A stretch of 49,190 bases of DNA, taken from the NCBI GenBank assembly GCA_019594025.1, contig JAFDUB010000001.1, positions 1 to 49,190 of the forward strand, given 5' to 3'. Of this stretch, positions 35,287 to 42,453 are shown piece by piece. The first letter of the stretch is position 1. Each line of letters begins with the position of its first letter. A model generated the notes under the pieces. That model was not told the DNA's origin. It worked only from the letters and a program-made list of their open reading frames with translations, and ran no database searches. The position numbers and the translations under genes were made by a program. The stretch is from Thermoplasmata archaeon. Lineage in GTDB: Archaea; Thermoplasmatota; Thermoplasmata; Halarchaeoplasmatales; Halarchaeoplasmataceae.

Positions 35287-35925
35287 TCACATCAACCTCA
35301 CTGCCGGACCCATAGTGGTCTTAAGGTAGATACTGTCTATGTTCATTCGTCCTCTTTCGAGTTCTCCTATTACCCTTCTAATTACGGTGTCGATGTTGTC
35401 CGCTATATCTTCTGTATCCATATCCGCTGTGCCCACTGGTGCGTGGAATGTTCTTTTATCCTTGGAACGGACTAGAATGGTATTTCTTAGAGAATTGATT
35501 GTGTCGTTTATGTCCATGTTAGGTGTTATAGGTGTAGGCATTTTACCTTTTGGTCCCAGGATAGCACCCATTCCTTTACCTATTACCGGCATTAGTTTTG
35601 GTTCAGCTAAGAAGAACTGATGCTCTTCAGCCAACAATCTTGCTTCTTTTTTATCTTCCATAAGCTCGTTTAATTCATCTGGTTCGATAACTGTGTCTGC
35701 GGATTCTTTCGCCTTTAAAGCTATGTCTCCCGAACCAAAAACTCCGACTTTGATCTCTTTGCCCCTACCGTGTGGTAAAAGAATCTCTTCATTTACCCTT
35801 TTATCCGGTACGCTTAGGTCTATGTCCCTTAGATTAATCGCAAGTTCAAGACTCTCTGTAAAGTTTCTCGATGGAGCCCTTTCAAGAGTCTTCTTTACCG
35901 CTTTTAATATGTCTTTGTCTGCCAC
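35287..35925 (-). CDS. rpl1: 50S ribosomal protein L1
   Basis: Binds the 23S rRNA L1 stalk and helps release of deacylated tRNA. In bacteria and several archaea it also represses its own operon by binding the mRNA. The 212-residue protein has the conserved FGSGDIALKAK, GKGMGAILGPKGKMP and TTMGPAVRL segments. The start codon is GTG at 35925 (GTG GCA GAC), with the strong Shine-Dalgarno AGGAGG 8 nt upstream. First gene of the L1-L10-L12 operon; the leader in front of it is highly structured. Confidence 0.97.
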   Translation of the reverse strand: MADKDILKAVKKTLERAPSRNFTESLELAINLRDIDLSVPDKRVNEEILLPHGRGKEIKVGVFGSGDIALKAKESADTVIEPDELNELMEDKKEARLLAEEHQFFLAEPKLMPVIGKGMGAILGPKGKMPTPITPNMDINDTINSLRNTILVRSKDKRTFHAPVGTADMDTEDIADNIDTVIRRVIGELERGRMNIDSIYLKTTMGPAVRLM

Positions 35926-35931
35926 GTGATT

Positions 35932-36030
35932 ACCTCCTGTAGTACCAACGGCGTTTTCCCGACGACCTATCGGCCGTAACTAGGAAAACCTCCTACAGGT
36001 GAAAGGAACCAAAGGGGATAGATATATAAA
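35932..36030 (-). promoter_or_regulatory. Promoter and structured leader of the L1-L10-L12 operon
   Basis: On the minus strand TTTATATATC (36021-36030) is a good TATA box, placing the RNA start near 36000. The leader then folds as nested stems: CCUGUAG (35993-35999) with CUACAGG (35936-35942), GUUUUCC (35983-35989) with GGAAAAC (35953-35959), and ACGGCC (35972-35977) with GGUCGU (35962-35967, one G-U pair) around a GAUA loop. The outer stem takes up the first three bases of the AGGAGG Shine-Dalgarno (35932-35937). This is what an autoregulatory L1-binding leader could look like. Confidence 0.6.
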
Positions 36031-36086
36031 CATTTTGGAACCTAAACAGCCCTATTCCCGACCCCCGTTTGCTTAAAATATTTTTC

Positions 36087-36506
36087 CTAAATTACACGAA
36101 TACCGTGGTTCCTTGATACTTTCAACCTTGCCCTTTGTATGAATTTCGGCAAACCCTCTACGTCTTTGACCTCTTTCTTTACGTATTTGATAATCTCTTT
36201 ACGGTATTCCATATGACAAGTGATCTCATTTGCCTCGCAGGCCTTTTTTATCTTATAAGCAAGCCTACCGCCTGTTTTATCCCAGTCGGTCATCACGATA
36301 ACTTCTTCGTGTTTACCTCTCAATCCTTCAATTATATGAAAAACGGAGCGTCTTTTTTTTATCCTGATTATTTTTCCCGAAAAGTCCAATCGACGGAGTG
36401 CGGCTACGTCTTTTTTACCTTCTACGATTATAGGGACGGTCTTATTCATTTTACGTATATCCTCCAAAACCGTGGTGACTCCTTCAAGCTGTTCCTTTAT
36501 TCTCAT
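36087..36506 (-). CDS. Small Toprim-domain protein
   Basis: A stand-alone 139-residue Toprim protein, the fold shared by topoisomerases, primases and RNase M5. The acidic motifs are seen as IVEGKKDVAALRRL (the Glu motif) and VIVMTDWDKTGGRLA (the DxD motif). Archaeal proteins of this size are unassigned; relatives include small-RNA maturation and primase-like proteins. Its start overlaps the stop of the upstream DUF167 gene as ATGA, so it is translationally coupled. It precedes the L1 operon promoter. Confidence 0.85.
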   Translation of the reverse strand: MRIKEQLEGVTTVLEDIRKMNKTVPIIVEGKKDVAALRRLDFSGKIIRIKKRRSVFHIIEGLRGKHEEVIVMTDWDKTGGRLAYKIKKACEANEITCHMEYRKEIIKYVKKEVKDVEGLPKFIQRARLKVSRNHGIRVI

Positions 36507-36826
36507 CCTTTATCCTCCAAGTTCAAACCTCTTAAAACATCAGAATGACTTACTCCCTTTATGAAAAGGCGTTTTTTTCTAACAGTTTTTCCTTTTACAA
36601 TATTCACCTTACCGGATGACACTTCAAGTAGTTTTGATATTAAATAGACCAATGCTGCATTTGCCGCACCATCCACAGGCTCTTCGGTAACAGCCACCTC
36701 TAAACAATTCCTCCACGGATTTACGCCTTTAATTTCGTCTCTAGAAGAACCTGGTATAAGGTGAATACTTACATAAACTCCTCCTTTGGAAGAATGGAGA
36801 ACTCCTCGATATGCTTTTTTTCCCAT
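36503..36826 (-). CDS. DUF167 (UPF0235/YggU) family protein
   Basis: A short alpha/beta protein of the conserved UPF0235 family, whose role is unknown. The family core is visible as VSIHLIPGSSRDEIKGV, LEVAVTEEPVDGAANAALVYLISKLLEV and GKVNIVKGKTVRKK. Length 107 is normal. It overlaps the Toprim gene by 4 nt and follows the ftsZ2-like gene by about 50 bp on the same strand. Confidence 0.9.
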   Translation of the reverse strand: MGKKAYRGVLHSSKGGVYVSIHLIPGSSRDEIKGVNPWRNCLEVAVTEEPVDGAANAALVYLISKLLEVSSGKVNIVKGKTVRKKRLFIKGVSHSDVLRGLNLEDKG

Positions 36827-36875
36827 GAATAATCATTAACTCCTATCGTTAAGTACGTTCGGCAGCGAAGCTAAA

Positions 36876-37886
36876 TCAAGACACATAGCGAATTCTACTA
36901 TCTTTTTTATTGTTCATCGCTTTATGCCCGTTATCTAAACCTGTCAATACAGACATCAGTTTGATCTTGTGTTGATACTGGGGATCTACTCGTGCACCAA
37001 AGATAACATTTACACTAGGATCTAAATTCGAGGTAAGCTTACTCACCACGTCGTGCATCTGCTTGACGGAGAGGTCAGATCCACCGGTCAAATGAATGAG
37101 AGCCTTTTTAGCTCCAGTATAGTCTACGGGTAGAAATGGATTTTTACTTGCTTCATCCACTACATTTAGGTAGTTATCGATACTCGACACCCCACGCATG
37201 AGTGTTGACACCCCTCCAGTACCGAGGACTGATCGTAGATCGTTGAAATCTAGGTTGATTAAGGAAGGAAGCGTGACGGTTTCAGTTACACTTTTGATAA
37301 GGTCGGATATAAGAGAGTCCATAACCCCAAATCCCTGATCTATCGGTAAATCTGGAACCACTTTTAACAGCGTGTCGTTTTCCAACACAATGGTTGAATT
37401 GGAGTAAGCCTCTATTTTTCTTAAACCGGCAAAAGCCATTTTTCTTTTTGTTCTTCCCTCGCAAGAAAAAGGCAGGGTAACTATACTTATTACCATGCAT
37501 TTGCACCTTTTGGCGATCTCACAAACCACAGGGGCTGCTCCGGTTCCGGTTCCACCTCCCAATCCCGCGGTCACAAAGACCAGGTCAGTTTTTTTAAACA
37601 ATCTTTTAAAACCTGAGGCTGCACTTTCTGCACACTTTTCCCCTAAACGTGGATCTCCGCCCGCCCCCAGTCCACGATTGAATTCCTTGCCTATCAGCAT
37701 TCTCGTGTCCGCCTGCACGTTTAAAAGATGTTCTTTATCCGTATTAACCGCAATAGTTTCGGCACCGTATATACCTAAATTACTCAATCGGTTCGTGCTG
37801 TTGCATCCTGCCCCACCTACTCCTAATACTAAAACCGATAGACCTGGAGTGTCCTCCATTTCCGAGGAGTAGTATTTTGCCACCAT
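36876..37886 (-). CDS. ftsZ2: Cell division GTPase FtsZ (second paralogue, FtsZ2-like)
   Basis: Second tubulin-family GTPase of this window (336 aa). It has GVGGAGCN, the signature GGGTGTG at residues 110-116 and the T7 loop NLDFNDLRSVL, so GTP hydrolysis should be intact. It differs from the other paralogue in its short N-terminus, a basic C-terminus and many cysteines (CKCMVI). I start at the ATG at 37886 (MVAKYYSSEM) behind GAGAAGGT; a TTG at 37925 would add 13 residues. In haloarchaea FtsZ2 drives constriction. The upstream neighbour is a ribbon-helix-helix protein, as in the haloarchaeal cdrS-ftsZ2 pair. Confidence 0.93.
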   Translation of the reverse strand: MVAKYYSSEMEDTPGLSVLVLGVGGAGCNSTNRLSNLGIYGAETIAVNTDKEHLLNVQADTRMLIGKEFNRGLGAGGDPRLGEKCAESAASGFKRLFKKTDLVFVTAGLGGGTGTGAAPVVCEIAKRCKCMVISIVTLPFSCEGRTKRKMAFAGLRKIEAYSNSTIVLENDTLLKVVPDLPIDQGFGVMDSLISDLIKSVTETVTLPSLINLDFNDLRSVLGTGGVSTLMRGVSSIDNYLNVVDEASKNPFLPVDYTGAKKALIHLTGGSDLSVKQMHDVVSKLTSNLDPSVNVIFGARVDPQYQHKIKLMSVLTGLDNGHKAMNNKKDSRIRYVS

Positions 37887-37962
37887 TTTTTTTACCTTCT
37901 CATGTTTCAGGATAATACCTGCCAAGGTTAAGGGGTAATGATAAACGTGGATCGCTTCTAAG

Positions 37963-38283
37963 TCATAAATTCATCTTCTGTTTTTTATATTGTTCGATCC
38001 TGTCTTTTACATATTCCCGCACAGCGGTTCTTATGGCGTCATCAACATTGATAGATTCACCTTCATTGACCAAGCTTTCAATATCATCCACGTTCTTTTT
38101 GGGTAGGTCAACGGTCACTTTAGATATATGTTCGGGAGCATTTTTATTCTCTATCAAGTTAGATATAGCCGCTCTAATCGCATCGGATACGGTTGAAAAA
38201 TCCCCTCTTTCAACAAGCTTTTCTAAACCATCCGACAGGTCCGTTGGTATTCTGACAGTTATCCTCTTTGTGTCTGACGCCAT
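37963..38283 (-). CDS. Tandem ribbon-helix-helix DNA-binding protein (CdrS-like context)
   Basis: The 106-residue protein contains two RHH units: residues 7-45 (RITVRIPTDLSDGLEKL...) and 55-93 (KVTVDLPKKNVDDIESL...). They align without gaps over 39 positions with 14 identities counted by hand. Each has the strand, GxxxNVxDAIRxA turn and second helix typical of CopG/Arc-type regulators, so one chain could fold as an internal RHH dimer. It sits directly upstream of the ftsZ2-like gene, the position of the haloarchaeal division regulator cdrS, which is usually a single short RHH. The Shine-Dalgarno TAGGTG precedes the ATG. Repeated TCYGAC elements lie around its promoter. Confidence 0.9.
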   Translation of the reverse strand: MASDTKRITVRIPTDLSDGLEKLVERGDFSTVSDAIRAAISNLIENKNAPEHISKVTVDLPKKNVDDIESLVNEGESINVDDAIRTAVREYVKDRIEQYKKQKMNL

Positions 38284-38333
38284 ATTGGCACCTACTTATT
38301 TTTAGTCTGACATATATTACCTATACGTCCGAC
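38231..38333. repeat. Five TCYGAC repeats around the RHH gene promoter
   Basis: TCCGAC or TCTGAC occurs on the plus strand at 38231, 38251, 38273, 38306 and 38328, with start-to-start spacings of 20, 22, 33 and 22 bp. The last two (both preceded by G) flank a TATA-like TAATATAT of the RHH gene on the minus strand. The first three lie inside the first 18 codons of that gene. About 0.05 same-strand copies would be expected in 103 bp of random sequence. A likely operator for the RHH protein itself. Confidence 0.55.
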
Positions 38334-38476
38334 AAAGGTATAATTGTAATAAAGGCATTTAAAGATTTCGGTACTTTGTCATATGTTGTTTATTTTCCCT
38401 GGAATTATTTACAAGATATTAATTTGATGGATTAGGAAAACATTTAATTACCTTTTACACATATCTAGAAATATCT
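38284..38476. promoter_or_regulatory. Divergent promoter region, RHH gene / AAA-TPR gene
   Basis: This 193-bp gap is the longest gene-free stretch of the window. The left half holds the RHH promoter with its flanking TCYGAC copies. The right half holds an AT-rich element (ACATTTAATTACC) about 30 bp before the ATG at 38477, fitting a leaderless transcript of the AAA-TPR gene. I see no additional reading frame or RNA gene in it. Confidence 0.5.
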
Positions 38477-40906
38477 ATGGTTGACATCCAGAAGCAAAAA
38501 AAAGATGGTAATGAATTCGTAGGCCGGAAAAGAGAACTAAACAAATTACAGAGCTATATGGCTAAAGCATTGGAATCAAAGGGCCAGCTAGTCCTTATAA
38601 ACGGAGAAGCCGGGGTTGGTAAGACAGTATTTGCAGAAGAGTTTGCGGATATGTGCAGGGAACAGGGTTTCAAAGTATTACGGGGAAGATGTCTTTACTT
38701 CGAAAGTACGGATCCTTATATCCCCTTTTTCGAGGCCTTGAAAGACCACATTTCACCCGAAGAAAAAGATACAGACAACAATGTTGGTATTGGTGTTACG
38801 GGATATGGTGTCTCTCAGACCCGCTCCGGTGGAGTCCCTATGGGTCTACTCGGTGTGGCTGCAGAAGAGGAGGAACATGAAACCATAGATATATCCTTCT
38901 CCGATAGAAGGGAGATAATGTTTGATAAGGTAACGGACCTGATCCAAAGTCTAGCGGAAAAGGACCCTGTACTTTTTTTCATAGATGACCTTCAGTGGAT
39001 AGATGGGGCTTCAGCTCAACTACTCCATCATCTGACACGACACATTAGATATAACAGAGTGCTCATCCTTGGAGCCTACAGACCTGAAGAATTGAAAGTT
39101 GATGAGGATTTTCCCCTGGAATCCGTATTGGATCGGATGAAGGAGGAGAAACTTTTCGAGGAAATCGAGCTAAAGCGGTTACCTTTTAAAGATTCGTCCC
39201 TGATGATAAAGAAAATTTTAAAATCTGAAGCCCTACCGCAATCTTTCCTACTCATGCTTTACAGAGAAACTGAAGGCAATCCCTATTATATAACAGAAAT
39301 ACTTAATTCTATGGTGGAGGAAGGCATCATCGACCCTTACTCCTATGACTGGAATCCCGAGGAAACCTTAACGGATGTAATTGTTCCTCCCTCCATAAAG
39401 GACATAACGAGTAGACGGATAGAACGCCTCAGTCAAAAAGAAAAAAAGGTTTTAATGTATGCATCGGTCATCGGTACCGAGTTCGACTTTCAGGTATTAG
39501 AGAACTCCATGAGATTGGATGTGATTGAACTATTGGATATAATCGATGAGCTTGAGAATAGAGGGTTGATACATGAAAAAGAAAGTGTTGAGGAGGAAGT
39601 GTTCAGGTTTAACCACGTTCAGATTCGATTGACCATGTACTCGAGTTTAGGTAAAAGTCGCAAGCGTGTACTGCACAATCAAATAGGAAAGGCAATCGAA
39701 GAGGTGTATCAAGATAACATTGAGGAATATGTATTCGCTCTCGGTAGGCACTTCTATGAAGGTAAAAATTATGACAGGGCCTATGATTATTCTTTAAAAG
39801 CTGCGGAAAAGGCTCTCGGCAGCTTCGCCATCGAGAATGCAATCGAGCATTTCCAGAAAGCTCGAGATTCGTTGAAGTATATCGAAGTCGAGGACAAAGA
39901 GCAAAAGGAAATCGAGCTACTCGAACAGATCGGTCATCTAGCTTATGATGTGAGCGATTGGGACGCCGCTCGAAATGCCTTTAACACTCTATTGGAACTG
40001 TCAAAGAAAAGAGATAACAGAGAGCTTGAAGCAGAATCTTTGAGGATGCTAGCCAATATTTTAAGGGATATACAGAAATACTCAGAGTCGGAATCGTATT
40101 ATCAACAGTCTTTGAAAATATCTGAGGACATTGGGTATGCTGAAGGTATTGCAGATTCACATAAAGGATTAGGTTATATCCATTGGCGAGAAGGCATGTT
40201 TAAGGAGGCGGTGGAGCATTACGGGACCGCAGTCAAAGTAGCCCAAGAATCAGATGTAAAGTCCATATTGTCTCTTACCTATATCGACTTGGGAAATACA
40301 TACGCCCATCGGGGAGAAAACGACCAAGCAATAGAGTATTATTTAAAGGCCATACCTTCCTTAAAAGAGCAAAATTCATGGAGAGAGTTGGCAAGGGCTT
40401 ACAACAACCTAGGCGATCAATACATGAAAAAAGAAGAATGGGATAAGGTAATAGAAACCTTCGATAAAACCATCGAGTACGCCAAAAAGATTGGAAACAA
40501 AACGTTCGTGGGTTGGGGTTATTTCAACAAAGCTGAAGCTTTAGCTAGGATGGGTAATACCAACGAAGCAGAGATTTACGCTAAAAGGGCTGAAAGCATA
40601 GTGAGGAAGCTGAGCGATTTGTTGGGAATATCGTCGGCATATCGGGTACGGGGAATTATAGGGAGGATAGAGGAAAATTATGATGACGCTCTTAAACATA
40701 TGTGGAAAGCTATGGATGTTATAGCGGATATGGACATTCCCTTTACTAAAGCGGAAACCAAGTACAACATCGGTTTAATTTATCTGGATAAAGGAGACAT
40801 CGAAAAGGCGAAAATGTACTTCGAAGACGCTAAATCAACATTTGAAAGAATCGGGGCCGAGCAGTATCTGAAAAAAGTGGACTCCCGATTATCTCAGCTT
40901 TCATAG
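38477..40906 (+). CDS. AAA ATPase with TPR repeats (MalT-like, no HTH)
   Basis: An 809-residue relative of the protein at 11830-15036. It begins almost directly with the AAA_16 domain (FVGRKRELNKLQ), Walker A GEAGVGKT at residues 43-50 and Walker B VLFFIDDLQW near 165-174, then a helical lid. From about residue 420 to the end it consists of TPR-like helical pairs with Asn-Leu-Gly and Ala-x-x-x-Tyr spacing. It lacks the N-terminal winged helix of its paralogue and has a glycine-rich insert between the Walker motifs (about 103-128). It probably senses a ligand or partner through the TPRs; the output is unknown. Confidence 0.88.
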   Translation: MVDIQKQKKDGNEFVGRKRELNKLQSYMAKALESKGQLVLINGEAGVGKTVFAEEFADMCREQGFKVLRGRCLYFESTDPYIPFFEALKDHISPEEKDTDNNVGIGVTGYGVSQTRSGGVPMGLLGVAAEEEEHETIDISFSDRREIMFDKVTDLIQSLAEKDPVLFFIDDLQWIDGASAQLLHHLTRHIRYNRVLILGAYRPEELKVDEDFPLESVLDRMKEEKLFEEIELKRLPFKDSSLMIKKILKSEALPQSFLLMLYRETEGNPYYITEILNSMVEEGIIDPYSYDWNPEETLTDVIVPPSIKDITSRRIERLSQKEKKVLMYASVIGTEFDFQVLENSMRLDVIELLDIIDELENRGLIHEKESVEEEVFRFNHVQIRLTMYSSLGKSRKRVLHNQIGKAIEEVYQDNIEEYVFALGRHFYEGKNYDRAYDYSLKAAEKALGSFAIENAIEHFQKARDSLKYIEVEDKEQKEIELLEQIGHLAYDVSDWDAARNAFNTLLELSKKRDNRELEAESLRMLANILRDIQKYSESESYYQQSLKISEDIGYAEGIADSHKGLGYIHWREGMFKEAVEHYGTAVKVAQESDVKSILSLTYIDLGNTYAHRGENDQAIEYYLKAIPSLKEQNSWRELARAYNNLGDQYMKKEEWDKVIETFDKTIEYAKKIGNKTFVGWGYFNKAEALARMGNTNEAEIYAKRAESIVRKLSDLLGISSAYRVRGIIGRIEENYDDALKHMWKAMDVIADMDIPFTKAETKYNIGLIYLDKGDIEKAKMYFEDAKSTFERIGAEQYLKKVDSRLSQLS

Positions 40907-40940
40907 GATAATTGAGTATTACAGTATCATAAGCACTTTT

Positions 40941-41393
40941 TTAAGGGTATATCCATTCTTCTTCGATTCGATGATATTCTAAGTACTCTTCGTCGTCGAA
41001 AAAGATGCTTAGCTCTCTATCGGCGCTTTCTTGTGAGTCCGAAGCATGTACGATGTTTCTTGAAATATCTATGGCAAAGTCCCCACGAACAGTACCGGGT
41101 GCTGCATCTTTTGGATCGGTTTTACCCATCAATTTTCTAACGACTTTTACGGCTGAATCCCCGGTAAGGGCCATAACAACTACTGGTCCCGAACATATAT
41201 AGCTCAAAAGGGGCTCGTAGAAATCCTTTCCCTCATGCTCTTTGTAGTGTATCGAGGCGGTTTTATTGTCCACCTCTATCATCTTCATCGCTGAGACCCT
41301 TAATCCCTTGTTTTCAAAGCGAGAAATAACTCTCCCAATTTTTCCTCTCTGCACACAGTCAGGTTTCAGCATAACAAAGGTGGTCTCTTGCAT
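40941..41393 (-). CDS. ndk: Nucleoside diphosphate kinase
   Basis: Transfers the gamma phosphate between nucleoside triphosphates and diphosphates through a phosphohistidine. The 150-residue protein has the N-terminal FVMLKPDCVQRG and the active-site region NIVHASDSQESADREL, in which the histidine is retained (VHASDS, where HGSDS is usual). Last gene of the conserved archaeal L7Ae-S28e-L24e-Ndk operon, 11 nt after L24e. Confidence 0.97.
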   Translation of the reverse strand: MQETTFVMLKPDCVQRGKIGRVISRFENKGLRVSAMKMIEVDNKTASIHYKEHEGKDFYEPLLSYICSGPVVVMALTGDSAVKVVRKLMGKTDPKDAAPGTVRGDFAIDISRNIVHASDSQESADRELSIFFDDEEYLEYHRIEEEWIYP

Positions 41394-41404
41394 AGTATTT
41401 CCTT

Positions 41405-41662
41405 CTATTTATTTATTCTCTTGATTTTCTTACGTGTACCCTTTTTACGTGTACCCTTTTTCGGATACACTTTAATAGCCTTCTCTTGGGCATACTTCCG
41501 GGTCCAACGGGTTTCTCGATTCTTTCTTTTCAAATCAATCATATTCTTTTTGCATTTCCCCGTACAGAAGTGGAATACCGCTCCGTCTGTTTTAACGTAG
41601 ATCTTGCCAGTACCCGGCTCTATCTTACTACCACAAAATGAGCACTGTCTAGCTTCAACCAT
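41405..41662 (-). CDS. rpl24e: 50S ribosomal protein L24e
   Basis: A small zinc-ribbon protein of the archaeal and eukaryotic large subunit. The four zinc cysteines are in CSFCG and FCTGKCKKN. At 85 residues it is longer than the minimal 55 to 65-residue archaeal forms because of a basic C-terminal extension. Part of that extension is encoded by a 15-bp tandem duplication giving KKGTRKKGTRKK. It lies 1 nt after S28e. Confidence 0.95.
   Translation of the reverse strand: MVEARQCSFCGSKIEPGTGKIYVKTDGAVFHFCTGKCKKNMIDLKRKNRETRWTRKYAQEKAIKVYPKKGTRKKGTRKKIKRINK
41431..41460. repeat. 15-bp tandem duplication in rpl24e
   Basis: The unit TACGTGTACCCTTTT occurs at 41431-41445 and again, identical, at 41446-41460. 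It is in frame and repeats five residues in the basic tail of L24e. The perfect copy suggests a recent slippage or duplication event. Confidence 0.9.
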
Positions 41663-41663
41663 C

Positions 41664-41876
41664 CTATCTAACTCCGATGCTTCTTGCTTCTCTTGCAGTT
41701 TCTCTCAACATCAGGATGTCACCTTTTTTAACAGGCCCCATTACGTTTCTGGTAATTATACGTCCTTCGTCCCGGCCTTCGAGTACCCTGACCTTAACCT
41801 GAACAGCCTCACCGGTCATGCCTGTCCTACCGATGATCTCAATGACCTCTCCAGGTGTTCCTTCATATTCTGCCAT
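41664..41876 (-). CDS. rps28e: 30S ribosomal protein S28e
   Basis: An OB-fold small-subunit protein of archaea and eukaryotes, near the mRNA exit channel. The 70-residue product is full length and carries the family landmarks EIIGRTGMTGEAVQVKVRV, GRIITRNVMGPVKKGDIL and the C-terminal LRETAREAR. Between L7Ae and L24e genes in the standard archaeal order. Confidence 0.98.
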   Translation of the reverse strand: MAEYEGTPGEVIEIIGRTGMTGEAVQVKVRVLEGRDEGRIITRNVMGPVKKGDILMLRETAREARSIGVR

Positions 41877-41897
41877 GATTTAGCTCCTTTTAGGCAT

Positions 41898-42263
41898 CTA
41901 TTTTAATTTAGAAAGTTCCTTGATCAATTCTTCTAACATCTGTTCGCCTTTACCACCGTCGATAATGGCCACAGATGCTGAGGGGGCATCTAAACCCGAG
42001 GCTCCACCTAACTCCTGTTTGGATGGTACGTAGGCATAGGGTACTTCTCGTTCTTTACAAAGAAGGGGTATATGTGCCAGTATTTCAGGGGGATTTACAT
42101 CCTCAGCCATTACAACTAATTTGGCAGTACCTCTTTCTACGACCTTTGTAACCTCGTTTGTTCCTTTCCTTAGTTTACCCGTGTCTCTGGCCATCTCCAC
42201 CGCTTCATAGGTCTTTGTGGTTAGTTCCTCGGGCATTTCGAAATTTACATATATTTTTGACAT
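41898..42263 (-). CDS. rpl7ae: 50S ribosomal protein L7Ae
   Basis: Binds kink-turns in 23S rRNA, box C/D and H/ACA guide RNAs and archaeal RNase P RNA. The 121-residue protein has the RNA-binding segments KGTNEVTKVVERG and VVMAEDVNPPEIL and the YVPSKQELGGASG loop. Head of the L7Ae-S28e-L24e-Ndk operon. A TATA-like CTATAATAA lies about 25 bp before the ATG, so the transcript may be nearly leaderless although GAGGTG is also present 6 nt upstream. Confidence 0.98.
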   Translation of the reverse strand: MSKIYVNFEMPEELTTKTYEAVEMARDTGKLRKGTNEVTKVVERGTAKLVVMAEDVNPPEILAHIPLLCKEREVPYAYVPSKQELGGASGLDAPSASVAIIDGGKGEQMLEELIKELSKLK

Positions 42264-42318
42264 TTATCGCACCTCGTTCGGACTTATTATAGTCTTCACA
42301 ATTCATTGGCTGCTATGT

Positions 42319-42336
42319 AGGAAACGCACGTTTCCT
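42319..42336. promoter_or_regulatory. Perfect palindrome between the L7Ae and HtpX promoters
   Basis: AGGAAACG-CA-CGTTTCCT: 8-bp arms around 2 bp. A second small palindrome, CTTC-AC-GAAG, abuts it at 42335-42344. The site lies about midway between the TATA elements of the divergent L7Ae operon (about 42288) and htpX (ATATAAAAAA near 42370), the place expected for an activator or shared regulator. The rest of the 190-bp gap (42264-42453) shows nothing else I can support. Confidence 0.5.
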
Positions 42337-42453
42337 TCACGAAGCAAATCCTCAACAAAGGGTGACATATAAAAAACTTTCTTAACAATTCTGCCAAGAT
42401 CGGTATTAATCCAGGGAAAAATTTATTACCTTCCTAAGACGCATTAAAATAAT

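Noticed and set aside
42264..42310. Possible kink-turn in the L7Ae leader (GUGAAGACU...AGUCCGAACG) for autoregulation
   Set aside because: The non-canonical stem and tandem GA-like pairs can be drawn, but no C-stem supports them, and the TATA position suggests the region is promoter rather than transcribed leader.
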